DNA of 46,969 nucleotides from Oppiella nova (taxonomy: Eukaryota > Arthropoda > Arachnida > Sarcoptiformes > Oppiidae). The notes beneath the pieces are model-generated. The model was not told the origin of the DNA and ran no database searches. It worked only from the letters and a program-made list of their open reading frames with translations. Shown here one piece after another: positions 11,501 through 22,928 of this stretch; the first letter of the stretch is position 1; each line of letters opens with the position of its first letter. The stretch lies in NCBI GenBank assembly GCA_905397405.1, contig CAJPVJ010000035.1, positions 2,383 through 49,351 on the forward strand. The letters are read 5' to 3'. A program made the position numbers and the translations under genes.

Positions 11501-14500
11501 ACTGCGACAGTGAGACCATCGGCTGGAAACACGACGACGGCCTCTTCACTGACCCCAAAGACGTCGGAATCACGAGAATGTTCTTTTTGAAGACAAAGTC
11601 TCACTTCAAAGAGTCGGAGGCACACCTCATCTTAGGGAACGTCAGTTGCATTAACTCGAGTCAGTCTTGATGTTAACATTTTTATGTCGAATTTTCTAAT
11701 TAATAAAATTGATTTTTATTAGACACTCGAGAATATGAGATTACATTTCAGACTAAAGAATCCTATTTGGAAGTGTCGGGCTGGGAAGGCGGCGATATGG
11801 CCGTCAGTTTTCGTACGACTGCCTCCAAGGCTGTCATCTTCTATCAGTCACCTCTCCATTCACAACACGGATACTTCAAAGCAATCCTTTCAGATGAATA
11901 TGAAATCACTTTTGAATTTCTAGTCAATAATAATCCGCGAACTGTTAAATTAATATCCAGTAGACGTCTCAACACAGGGGACTGGCAGCAGATTTGGGTC
12001 GATAGCGACTCCCATCATATGAGGTTATCATCAAAATATGGATATTTTAATAAAAACTAAATATTTTAAAATACAATTTAATTTTCAGGTTCACTGTTAA
12101 CCTAAATTCAGAACTTTTTGATCTCGAAGACGACGACGAGTTTAATGCCTTTGAGGGCCCCCTCTATGTCGGAGGAGCGCCCAAACACCTGCTCATGAAT
12201 TCTGAAGTCCGCACCGGTTTTATTGGTTGTCTTCGGGGTCTGGTTCTCAACAATAAAGTCGTTAATTTAAACAAACATTTGCACCGAAAGTATAGCAATT
12301 GTATCATGAAATATTGTGAACACAATTATAAATATGATTTGTTGTGTACTGTAGGGCCACTCATATAGAGAAGGGTTGTCAACCATTCTGCAAACCGGAC
12401 ACTTGTAGGAACGGTGGCACTTGTGTCGAGTTGTGGGGGTCTTTTGAATGCAAATGCGCTAATCCTATCGCACAGTCCGGACGCAACTGTGAGATCGACA
12501 TCAACGCCAACAGTAAGAGGAAATGTGTTCAAAGAATTGTTAATTAATTGGCATTCAATGGTGTAATAGGTATGACATTCATAACTCCGAGTTCTTATTA
12601 TCAGAAGTTGGCTGAAGGCAAAGAAGTGAATCCTATTCTCGAGAAAGATATTATCATAAGTTTTAGGACTCATATGACAAATGCACTGATATTTTACGCC
12701 AACGATTACAACAACAACTTCGTTCAGTTGCACATTGAAAACGGAACTCATGTTGTCTTCACTTACAACACATACGATCGTGTGGTTCGGGGAGCCGTCA
12801 AAGTCGGCGATATCCTTACGAGTGGTAATCCCATACAAATCAAAGTGGATAGAAGTCAAAGGAGTAAAACCATTCTCACGGCAAATGATGCCTCCATTAT
12901 CATCGATCACTCCATCAAATTCCTTAACAAATACAGTCAAAAGCCGTGGAAATCAAGCGATGAGTTAGAACTGGTCAAACCTGCCCGACCACCAGTTCCT
13001 ATTGAGGCTCACAGTCAGCTATTCTTAGGAGGTGTTGACGAAGTGGGCGCTACGTCCCAAATACCGGGTATCGTTGGCTGTCTTCAGGGCTTTGTGATCG
13101 GCGGCAATCTCTTTGATCTGTTGACGGTTGCCAAAGAACCCTCAACGGTAGCCATCGGACAAATAAGACCCGGTTGTACTATGTATGATAATGTCGTTTC
13201 TTGTAATTATGTTTATGTTTAAGACATTATATTTAGTATTCATTTATATAATAATTAACTGTAAATTACATCACATTTGGTGCTTACATGCCATTTAGGC
13301 TGTGCGATCGGATCCCTTGTTTGAATGGTGGCGCCTGTACTGAGGACTGGAAGAATAATAAAATTTTCTGCAATTGTAATATGACTTCATATGGCGGTGA
13401 GACGTGCAATAAAGATGTAGGTGCCCGATTTAATGGCCATTCGCTCGTGAGATACACTTTCCAATCAAATGACCACAATTTAGATGAAGTCAGTATTCAT
13501 ATGGCATTTTCAACTGATAAAATACCCGATCCATTGGGTCGTACAATGCTTGTGGTCATCCATTCTCTGAGTTCCACATTAATTCACATCACTTTAATGG
13601 CCGATCAGTCGCTTCTGGTCCAAGAGATTAATAATAGTTCTAAGCGTTAGTCAAACGAATACGAAAATATGAGTGAAAAGTCGATATAATTGTGTTTAAT
13701 ATTTAGTGACCGTAAGAGTAAAGTCGGACGAAGAGCTGCCACTGGCGGACGGCAACAGGCATTGGATGTTATATACTCGCAAAGAGCAAACCGCACAGTT
13801 GGTTGTGGACAGTGAGATATATGACATGACTTTTGAATCCAAATTATTCCAAAACGAAAACCATAGCGAAGAAAGTCTGGTATTAGTCGGAGCCACTCAT
13901 CCCAAGGATAGTCGCCTTGAGAACTACACCAATTTTGTAGGCTGTGTGTCGAGTCAGTCATATATTTTTTTATTTATTAAATCTATAACTCATATGAACT
14001 AAAATATAATTTTTATTCAGATGTATTGATTGAATTAAATGACATGAAGTTAGAGCCGTTGGAGTCAGCGTTTGGAGGCAGAGCTGACTTGTCTTCGGTT
14101 AGAGTGGAAGGAGATATCAAACAAGGATTGTGTGCAGAATTCAAAGAAGAATTCAAAGTCGTGGCCTCTCCTGTCATAGAACTCCCAGAAGTGAATAATA
14201 TTGAAGTAAATACAGAATATATTGAAAACTATTCTTAAAATTCTTGTTAAAATCCATAGACCGAGAATGAGTTATGGCTCTCACCTCCAGAACCCAAATT
14301 GATTCCCTTTAAGACCAAACCATTACTATTGAAATCAAGCGAACAAATCAACAAAACTCCCATTTATATCACATGCATTGCATTCCTATTATCCGTTTTA
14401 TTCGTGGTTTCCATTTATATGTGGAATTTGCAGAAAAACTATCAGATCCGACGATTTCATGGCGAAACACCATTTTTTCATTCACACTCTAAACGTAATA

Positions 14501-14874
14501 ACACCTCAAAAAGTAGAGGTCATTGAATACATCCCAATATTTAACTAAATATCGTAACACGAAAAGCAAATTTTTCATGAATATTCTGTATTTTATTCAA
14601 TGTATACACAGATATGAAGTTTCACGTCATATCTAACGGTAATGATGACAGTGAAGCAGCTGTTAAGCTCTTACAACACCAGGAGATCGTCACTAATGGC
14701 ACCCATGAATCACATCCATTACAAGAGACAAACTCCCAAGACTTCCATAAGACAACGCGTATTAGATTTCAAGATGAAACCAATGAGTCGTTAATCAATG
14801 ACAATGACATCAAGAATAACAAAGAATCTAATCATACGTCGACCACAAGAGTCAGATTTGCTGATTCGACATAA
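8528..14874 (+). CDS. Axotactin/CASPR-like neurexin-superfamily receptor (16 exons, 1762 aa)
   Basis: Exons: 8528-9782, 9849-10658, 10735-10791, 10863-11032, 11097-11242, 11301-11417, 11490-11659, 11723-12023, 12089-12289, 12355-12512, 12570-13182, 13299-13636, 13707-13952, 14021-14205, 14260-14518, 14612-14874. All phases agree. Order: signal peptide (FAIVFFVNICLSFS), LamG1 about 47-250, EGF1 254-288, LamG2, LamG3, EGF2 about 660-705, fibrinogen-like module (about 708-890, with Cys spacing like CASPR), LamG4, EGF3 (CKPDTCRNGGTC), LamG5, EGF4 (CDRIPCLNGGACTE), LamG6, membrane segment 1623-1644 and a tail of about 118 residues. A fibrinogen-like module among LamG and EGF domains is known from CASPR/Neurexin-IV and, I believe, axotactin; classic neurexins lack it. 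No discoidin domain is present, so axotactin is favoured over Neurexin-IV. Likely role: adhesion or neuron-glia signalling at the cell surface. Exon 4 could end at 11035, and the exon 14 donor has an alternative at 14190. Confidence 0.88.
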
Positions 14875-15313
14875 AAGTGTTTGAATCTCAAGCTATATAT
14901 GATTTAATTCTTTGTGAAACTGTTGTAATTAATCGCACGAATAGTATTGGGACGACAAACGACTAATTCTTTAGATGATATGAAAATGGCAACAAATTTT
15001 AGAAAACAAAATCACAATTGAATTCAAAACAATTAAAATGTGATAAATACATCAAATTCTCCAAATAATTGTGGTATAAATTAGCTCAACATATATGTAA
15101 TTGTCTGCCATTTATTAACCATATTTTCCAATTGTTTTGATGGAAATTAGGATTCAAACCACATATAAAGCACTTTTTCATAAACGAGTCATCGATTGAA
15201 ACAATTGTTTGCAATTCATTATAATTAAACTCTAGTCTATATATTTATTTAAAAATTTATTTACAATTAAATTAAAATTTTAATATATAAAACATTTATG
15301 ATTTTCGATCACA
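14875..15313. other. Intergenic region between convergent genes
   Basis: AT-rich 3' flanks of the LamG receptor (+) and the CBR4-like gene (-). Two TTTATT words (15244-15249 and 15256-15261) read AATAAA on the minus strand and suit polyadenylation of the CBR4-like transcript. No gene seen. Confidence 0.6.
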
Positions 15314-16256
15314 TTATAAGACTAGATGTAGTCCTCCGTCACATAACAGCACTTCTCCCGTAATATACGAGGCATTGGCCAAGAAATGAACGGCTTCTGC
15401 GACCTCTTCGGGAGAACCGATTCGCTGCAGAGGAATCAGTTCTTCAGGCTTTGGTTTAATTATATTAGACGTCATGTCAGTCCTCACAAAACCTATAGAT
15501 TTTACATTCATTTAAATCTATAATAGTTTTACCGCTAAATATATTGAGTGAATACCGGGTGCTATCAGATTGACGGTTATGCCAATGGGCGCCACCTCTT
15601 TAGCCAAAGACTTTGTGAACCCAATGAGTCCAGCCTTTGAGGCCGAGTATATCGTTTGACCCGTATTTCCCTTCAGTCCCACAACACTTCCTGAGGTATT
15701 AAGTGAACCATTAATTCAATTCAGAAACTAATGGATCCGTTGATGAATGCAAACCTATGTTAACAATGGACCCCTTTTTGTGTCTAATCATGTGCTTCAA
15801 CACAGTTTTGCACATAAATATAGTTCCCATTAAATTGGTTTCAATGGTATCTTTGATCATATCTTCGGACGAATTAAAGAGCAATTTGTCTGAATTAATG
15901 GCCGCCGCGTTCACCAGCACTTCAATGGCACCCAAACTCCGGTCAATACTCTTAACACTGCCTTCAATGGACGCAGGACTCGATATATCGCATACCTGTC
16001 CGCTGACCGTCACTCCTGTCTTCTCTTTCGACCACTTCTTCAGCGATTCCACACTTTTGGCCACATTTTCTCCATTCTTCGACATTATTATCACATTATA
16101 ACCACTTTTCTGTTGACATTACAGTTAGGAAAGAAACGTAAAACACAACTCTCGTGAAGACAGTGATGGACACAAACTGACCGCAAATCTAAGGGCAACG
16201 GAGTATCCGATACCTCGAGAGCCGCCGATAATCAACGCCTGCCTCAAGACACCCAT
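15314..16256 (-). CDS. CBR4: CBR4-like short-chain dehydrogenase/reductase (247 aa)
   Basis: Exons on the minus strand: 16256-16182, 16109-15755, 15690-15556, 15492-15314; phases agree and total 247 residues (human CBR4 has 237). Rossmann glycine motif GGSRGIG at 11-17; catalytic Ser145, Tyr158 and Lys162 ([21 protein letters not shown] region); C-terminus [16 protein letters not shown] like CBR4. The usual NAG motif reads NAAAIN. In vertebrates CBR4 pairs with HSD17B8 as the 3-oxoacyl-ACP reductase of mitochondrial fatty acid synthesis, using NADPH; the same role is inferred here. Its start codon lies 264 bases from the HDAC start, on the opposite strand. Other SDR25C-type reductases are possible, but match length and end sequence favour CBR4. 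Confidence 0.9.
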
Positions 16257-16520
16257 CGATCACCTCATCGTTTGTCCGTCACTTGAATCGCAAGAAATCA
16301 CATTTGAATGAAGTGTCCAAATGTTTGCACACAAAGTGATGCCATCTGTGGACGTGTTGTCGCAACACATTTGAATCACTTCTTTGAAAGGGTCGACACT
16401 TTCGGCGTTCACTGGATTTGCGGTTCACTTAAAGCACACATCAATTGATCCTGCACATTCCTCGCCGGAAACTGACACGAACATCGAGTTTCACACCGAT
16501 TGTCGACAACTGATCCAATC
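16257..16520. promoter_or_regulatory. Putative bidirectional promoter, CBR4-like / HDAC1
   Basis: Only 264 bases separate the two divergent start codons, and these must include both 5' UTRs. The stretch is less AT-rich than the intergenic DNA elsewhere. No TATA-like element is obvious, as expected for housekeeping genes. Confidence 0.55.
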
Positions 16521-18964
16521 ATGTCATCGAGTGGTGCCTCCAAGAAGAGAGTTTGCTATTATTATGACGGTATGTGTGCTCTCAAGACATTTGCTGACCA
16601 TTATTGCCATGATTTTGGTCTCATTTTAGTATTTGTCATATTTTTGTTACCATTTTATTGTCAATTATACCATATTTTGTGTCGAAAAGTAATTGTATTT
16701 CAAACAAATACCACAACAATTATGATTGATTTGAATGAGCGCTCATTTGTAGGCGGCTTGAGTGGAGCTCCGTAGACGCTATATAGCTATAGACTTAAGC
16801 ATAAGCTCAATGATAGCTCTCATAGAAATAGTGTTAGAACTGGTGCTACTGAAGCCCAATATGGGCGCACACATTTTGAGCCGCATTTTGTGAACTTATC
16901 ACTGACTTGTGCTTGTACACTGTATTGACTGATAGGTGATATCGGGAACTATTACTATGGCCAGGGTCACCCCATGAAACCACACCGCATACGTATGGCA
17001 CACAACCTGATCCTCAACTATGGATTGTACAGAAAAATGGAAATATATGTGAGTTTTGAGTACTTTTCGTAACTTTTGTGCAAAACTTATTTCATTTGTC
17101 AGTAATTTTTGCTAAAATTTTTGGTTAAATTGTTTTATCAATGAATAAGTAATGAAATAATAAGATAACTGTTTCTGTGGATAGCGGCCACACAAAGCGA
17201 CTCAGGAGGAGATGACTAAATACCACTCCGACGACTACATCAGGTTCTTGAGGAGTATAAGACCTGACAATATGAATGAATATAACAAACAAATGCAAAG
17301 ATGTGAGTCTGGATTTGCACAACCATTTGGTTGAGTAAAACACCAATTAATACTTAATATCCATACAAACAGTTAATGTGGGCGAAGACTGTCCCGTATT
17401 TGATGGTCTCTACGAGTTCTGTCAACTATCGACTGGTGGCTCAGTTGCCGGTGCCGTCAAACTGAACAAACAGGCGGCAGAGATAGCGGTGAATTGGGCG
17501 GGAGGTCTACATCACGCCAAGAAGTCGGAGGCGTCTGGCTTTTGCTACGTTAATGACATCGTGTTGGCTATTCTTGAGCTCCTGAAGTATCACCAAAGGG
17601 TGCTCTACATCGACATTGACATACATCACGGCGATGGTGTCGAAGAGGCTTTCTATACCACCGATCGAGTGATGACCGTCTCGTTCCACAAATACGGCGA
17701 ATACTTTCCCGGAACCGGAGATCTCCGAGATATAGGCGCCGGCAAAGGGAAGTACTATGCGGTCAACTTTCCCCTTAGGGATGGTATCGATGACGACGCC
17801 TATGAAAGCATTTTCCAGCCGCTCATCTCAAAGGTCTGTTTTAACGCTTATATTGTGCTTTCAATGTCTAAGCTATGATTGCAATGACTGACAGGTGATG
17901 GAGATGTATCAGCCGAGCGCTGTTGTGTTACAGTGCGGCGCCGACTCATTGTCAGGCGACCGACTCGGGTGTTTCAATCTCACTCTCAAAGGGCACGGCA
18001 AGTGCGTTGAGTTCGTTAAGAAGTTTAATACACCATTACTTCTGGTGGGCGGAGGCGGGTATACCATTCGCAACGTCGCCCGGTGTTGGACTCACGAGAC
18101 GGCCGTCGCTCTCAACTCTGAGATCGCAAATGGTATTCATTGTGTGATTCAGTTATTCATCTCTTGCTTATGAACTGTTTTAACATTGTGTCAGAACTTC
18201 CATACAATGATTACTTTGAATACTTTGGACCCGATTTCAAACTACACATCAGTCCCTCAAATATGACGAATCAAAACACTGCTGAATATTTGGAGAAAAT
18301 TAAGTCAGTTTTGATGTGAACTTCATTTAAAATGAAATGAATTAACGATAAATTTGATTGAATTGTGGTTCAGAACGCGTTTATTTGAAAACCTCCGAAT
18401 GCTTCCTCACGCGCCGGGCGTTCAGATGCAACCCATCCCTGAAGACGCTATCGATCAGGAGAGTGAAGACGAGGACAAACAGGACGGCGACGAACGCATT
18501 AGTATCAGAGCGTCTGAGAAGCGGATCGCCAGAGACGACGAGTTCTCTGACAGCGAGGACGAGGGCGACGGTCGCCGCGACAGTAGATCTCATAAACCAA
18601 AGGCTAAGAAATCAAAGGTCGAGGCGAACAGTACGACGACTCCCAACGCCAACAATAATAATGAGACGAAAGACAAGAATAACGACGAGTCGAAGAAAAA
18701 GGAAGAGCCGGTCGTCGACTCGACTGAGAAGAAGGCGCCGGCAGTTGAGACACCGGCTGAACCCGAACCCGAAGCACCCAAAGCCGCCGAAGATAAGTCG
18801 GACTCAACTAAAAAGTAATGAAATATATATTTATTGCGTTTATTTGCAGTAATATTAATGAACTCATTGTGTTTAGTGAGCCCTCGCCTCCCGCCTCACA
18901 GAATGCCTCAGCGCCCGGACCTAAAGGGGATGGCGTCGAGAAAGAGAAGAAGACGTCGTCGTGA
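16521..18964 (+). CDS. HDAC1: Class I histone deacetylase, HDAC1/2 (Rpd3) (538 aa)
   Basis: Exons 16521-16569, 16936-17048, 17185-17302, 17373-17833, 17895-18132, 18195-18303, 18374-18814, 18877-18964, all in phase. The catalytic domain is very close to human HDAC1 with the same numbering: His140/His141 ([19 protein letters not shown]), zinc ligands in [10 protein letters not shown] (Asp176, His178) and [15 protein letters not shown] (Asp264), and the transition-state Tyr in [14 protein letters not shown]. The motif [16 protein letters not shown] and the acidic FSDSEDEGD are HDAC1/2 hallmarks and typical CK2 sites. The tail is Lys/Glu/Pro-rich. It deacetylates histone tails in the Sin3, NuRD and CoREST complexes. 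If the last intron (18815-18876) is retained, the protein ends at 18818 with Lys-Lys-stop instead of 29 further residues. Whether one gene serves for HDAC1 and HDAC2 cannot be told from here. Confidence 0.96.
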
Positions 18965-19600
18965 TCTTAATGATGGGTTAATTGAATTAAAATGTAAATC
19001 ACTAATGAAATTATAATTAATGCCATTATTTATTTGCTTCAATGCATGTGAAGCACTTTTCTATGCGATCATTCAAATCATTTTCTAACTCATAACTCAA
19101 TTATCGGTAATGATTTATCTTAGTTTCTATTATTGTAATCAAATTCTTGATAATAATTATTACTTAAGTTTTGTAAGACGATTGGTTTCATGTCATAAAT
19201 TATTGTACTGATTGTGAAAATTCTATTTTGATTTTATCACAAATTTTGTTCTCTTTTTTTAATTAAAATTTCATTAATTTATAAATGTTTTATCATTTCT
19301 AATTCATGTTACTCTCATAATCGCAATATATTATAAGAAATTGACGGACAATGAATCATACATTGGGTCTGTATATTACATATTAAGTTTAACAACACTT
19401 CAATAAGTATGGTAAACCTATAAACTTCACTATAGGACAGATTAGTTCACAAAACTAATTCCTGTAATATAGTATCACTTTTTCCTCAAAAATTGCAATT
19501 ACAATAGTATTATAATCTTTATTTTTAAAATGTCTACACTTTTAGTTGATATTTACTATTCAAATCATCATTTCGGTCTAAATTTTGAACGCCATTCAAA
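18965..19600. other. AT-rich intergenic region
   Basis: 3' flank of HDAC and 3' flank of the unrecognised minus-strand ORF. No gene seen, apart from a possible alternative C-terminus of that ORF extending to 19534. Confidence 0.5.
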
Positions 19601-20359
19601 CTAAACAGTTTTGTATGTATTTTGGCAAATGTCATGAATTTCTTGAAGCGGATTGTGTCCGTAGAACTGAGCACTTGTTTGGCACACATTTGTTGAATCT
19701 CTTGCACACCAGTCATAAGGAAAGGTCACAACTGAACCATTGTTATCATTTTGATCATAAGCTATGGTTCTTCGGTCAGTTGTCTCTGAACTAAAGGCTT
19801 GATTTTGAATCAAAGTATTGAAATCAATAAAATCCAATTCATGGAAATCTTCTTCACTTATTGGTTGTTGAGTGCAGTCTTTACTCATTTGAAAACAATT
19901 CTGCTTTTCGTTTTCATAATCAAAGTCAGAATCAACTCCAAGAAGTATTGAGATATCGTTGAGAATGTCTGCCGGAGTTGCCTTCAAACGACTTAAATCA
20001 CGACTAGATTTAGATTTTGTGTTTTGAGCCAAAGATTCAGTTGTTTTCTTCGTACGAAAATTCTCAACGAAGGAATCGTTTTGTAGTTTCACTCGTTTAG
20101 CAGTGTTTGCAAAGTGTTGTGAATTGAGATCTGAATCCCATTTATTAGAATCACTCATATATTCAATAGTCTCTAAAGATGTCTTGAGATGCTGTTCACC
20201 ATTTGGATGAAACTGAGGCTGAATGCAGTTGGATGACTGCACCCAAGGATTGTATTGGCACCGGTAGTAATTGTAATTGGTGTAATATTGGTTGTAATAG
20301 TGCCACCAGTGCCACAACTGCCACTTCTCATGATCAAATACACTTGAATTGGATTGCAT
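19601..20359 (-). CDS. Unrecognised protein, aromatic-rich N-terminus (252 aa if unspliced)
   Basis: Open frame from ATG at 20359 to a stop at 19601. I do not recognise it. The first 45 residues or so are packed with Trp, Tyr and His (WQLWHWWHYYNQYYTNYNYY); a short basic stretch TAKRVKL looks like a nuclear localisation signal; then a Ser/Thr/Lys-rich region and an acidic Asp/Glu-rich segment around ISILLGVDSDFDYENE. The C-terminal 35 residues or so look less protein-like than the overlapping frame 19716-19534, which reads QEIQQMCAKQVLSSTDTIRF and continues as a helix-like segment. A 37-nt GT-AG excision from 19737 (after AAC AAT G) to 19701 would join the two frames, but it is shorter than any other intron here; a frameshift or assembly error is the alternative. 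A nuclear regulatory role is only a guess. Confidence 0.5.
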   Translation of the reverse strand: MQSNSSVFDHEKWQLWHWWHYYNQYYTNYNYYRCQYNPWVQSSNCIQPQFHPNGEQHLKTSLETIEYMSDSNKWDSDLNSQHFANTAKRVKLQNDSFVENFRTKKTTESLAQNTKSKSSRDLSRLKATPADILNDISILLGVDSDFDYENEKQNCFQMSKDCTQQPISEEDFHELDFIDFNTLIQNQAFSSETTDRRTIAYDQNDNNGSVVTFPYDWCARDSTNVCQTSAQFYGHNPLQEIHDICQNTYKTV

Positions 20360-21119
20360 TTTGTCAAAGAGTTTGTTTGTCTATAATTATGAATTTTGTT
20401 TAATTTTAAAGTAAACCTCATTTTACCTAATCACTCGCGAGTCAACAATAATTATTATATTAAAATTACATAAAAGGAATTATATATTTGATTAAACTTT
20501 GTACAGATATTGTGTAATACAGAATCTGTATTCAGAAACAGTATAAAGAGAGAATATAGAGAATTTAATTATTTTTTAATTTAATATTTTTATTTGACTA
20601 AATTTGGCTAAATTTAATATTTCTTACACAGAGTATATTACTGTAATTCTAAAAATTTTAATGTTTATAAAATTATAAATATTGATTTATTTATGGTGAT
20701 TAAAACAAATAGTGTTGATAAATTAAGGATTTGATTTATTAGTAGCATTGTGATTCAATTAAAGTCCTATACAATATATTTTATCAAAATATTTTGTTGA
20801 TTGAAATGTATTAGGGCCTAATACTATTACTAATACTACAAAGTATTAGACTATTCCTTATAATTTATTATTAATTTTAAATTTCAAACTTTTTTGTTCA
20901 CTTTGAATTTAAGTTATTTGTACTCTAAACAGTAATCTGAAAATATGCACAAATTTTAAAATAAAATGATAATTATCCAAAAAAAATCTTTAATTAAAAT
21001 TAGTTATAAAATGTTTTAAAGCATGATAAATTACATATTCTAATTGCTATTAATATTAATTGATGTTTACAGTATGTTTTAATAAAATAAGTGAAATAAA
21101 GAAAAATAATAAATAAAAG
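20360..21119. other. AT-rich intergenic region
   Basis: Between the unrecognised minus-strand ORF and the last exon of the bHLH gene. Very AT-rich. No coding or RNA gene seen. Confidence 0.55.
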
Positions 21120-22928
21120 CTAACAGTATTCATGGGATTCAATGATTTCAGAATCAAATGATTGATACAAATGATTGTCGGCTGAGGTTTTAAAGGCAAG
21201 AGGAAAGGGTCGTTCGCTTGGATAGTGTTGTGAACACTGATGTATATATGGAAATGAAACTGAAGATAACGGCTCTGTCTCTTCACTATTAGAGGGCTTG
21301 TTATGGAAAGTGAAGGGCCAGGTCTGCAACAAACCAATTATACATATATGAGACAAATATACAAAACATATTTATATAGACATTAGTCTACTCTTTAAAA
21401 CAAACTGTCTGTCAGTCGACTAAAGCCTATATCTCTTTTTGACACAAAATTCTCTAAGAATTGCATCTGTTTTAGGCACAGCTTAGTATAGGACTCGTAT
21501 AGGAATTCTAGTGAACGCTATAAGAATTTTCAGTTAAAGTCACTCAACAGGCGGTCACAGACTATGTTCTCATACATTATATGAGGAATGGTTAGAAGAA
21601 AGAAGTATAGATTTATATAAGAATTGCATACTAACTGTACCGTTACAGTAAACCATAGGTTTAGGGTTAAAATGTGTTTTGTTTAAAGTTGTACTGCTTG
21701 TATGCTAAACCTCTACTCCCTTTCTTCTAACCATTCCTTAATTTAATTAACTTAATTCTCTATTACCAGTGATTTTGGTTATAAATGAGTTTAACAACAT
21801 TTTCTATCATTATGACAGTAATTTAATCAAATTATTAATGAACTAAGTTTGTAAAAAGTATATAGACGGCAAATGAATGCAATTATTGTATTGTACAATA
21901 ATTTTTACAAGAAAGATACAAAGTATATGAAAAGTAAGTCTAATTTTTAAAACGATATACCTGTAAGTATACAAAGTTATATTTACTGTATATGGGAAAT
22001 TATTAACTGGACTAATTCTAAAGGCATATGAAAAATATGTAAAGTATAACCTTTCTAAGCTTCAATTTTTAGAACAGTTATAATTATAAAAACTAATCAA
22101 AAGTAATATTTATTTGTAAGCCTTAAAATACTCATAAATTGATCGCATATTTTAAATACACTATAGTGCCAGTGAGTGATTTTTTAGAGTGCAGTTAAAT
22201 GCAAACATTGATTAAATTGTGTTGAAAACTTTTAGTGTTATCATATTAAACATTAAGTGTTAATAAGTTGCTTTAAAATTATGCCCAGGCTATATCATTC
22301 ACTAATATTTGTGGCTTACAAGTGATTTAATTTTAATAGATTTTGTTCATTCAATTGATGTGTGACTCCAAAGACTTATCTAAGAAAGATTTATCTAAGA
22401 ATTAGGCGCAACAGAGTGAGTGAAAAAACTCAGAAAAATCAACACAATGTGTAAGTTTTAAAGTAATTAATTTATAAGCTATAGAATTCAGTGCAAAACT
22501 TATAACGAGTTTCCAAATGTTGAAAACAAAATAAGTAAAAACTTACTAAATTGAAGGGATGAATGGATGAGTTGGGGTATGTTTGTTCCTCAGCCAATAT
22601 CTGTCGCAAATGACTTATATAACTGGCCGCTAATCTCAATGTATCCAATTTGGAAAGTTTAGTATCCGCCGGAACCCACGGCAATGATGTCTTTAATCGA
22701 GTGAAAGCCTTATATAATAATATAAAGTGAATGCTTAAATACTTTGAACACAAGAAAAATGTTGACAAATCATACTTTGCTGAGAACCCTCATGCGAGCC
22801 CTTTCCCTAGCATTGGCCGCATTCCTGGCCACCGGTCTCTTGCCGTTAGATTCGGAATATTCGGAGTCCGACGAAGTGTTGGTGTAATCGAAAAGTTCAC
22901 TCTCAGAGAGCTTTCTCTTGCGAGCCAT
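21120..22928 (-). CDS. HLH54F: bHLH transcription factor, TCF21/musculin (HLH54F) type (172 aa)
   Basis: Exons on the minus strand: 22928-22776, 22708-22547, 21323-21120, joined in phase 0. The basic region and helices ([54 protein letters not shown]) match the TCF21/musculin subfamily almost residue for residue. The segment after the domain, IHPFNL joined to TWPF, is a further subfamily signature and confirms the second splice. The N-terminus has an acidic Ser-rich segment ([12 protein letters not shown]) after a basic MARKRK. In insects HLH54F specifies caudal visceral mesoderm; vertebrate TCF21 and MSC act in mesoderm and muscle progenitors. It binds E-boxes, usually as a heterodimer with an E-protein. 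The last intron is long (1223 nt) for this genome and may hold regulatory DNA. Confidence 0.93.

Noticed and set aside
16384-16775. Two plus-strand frames over the HDAC first exon
   Set aside because: The second reads through the gtatgt donor of exon 1; only the first 16 codons from 16521 belong to HDAC.
18358-18852. Arg-rich frame overlapping the HDAC tail
   Set aside because: Frame-shifted shadow of the acidic/Lys-rich HDAC1 tail, which is in phase with the catalytic domain.
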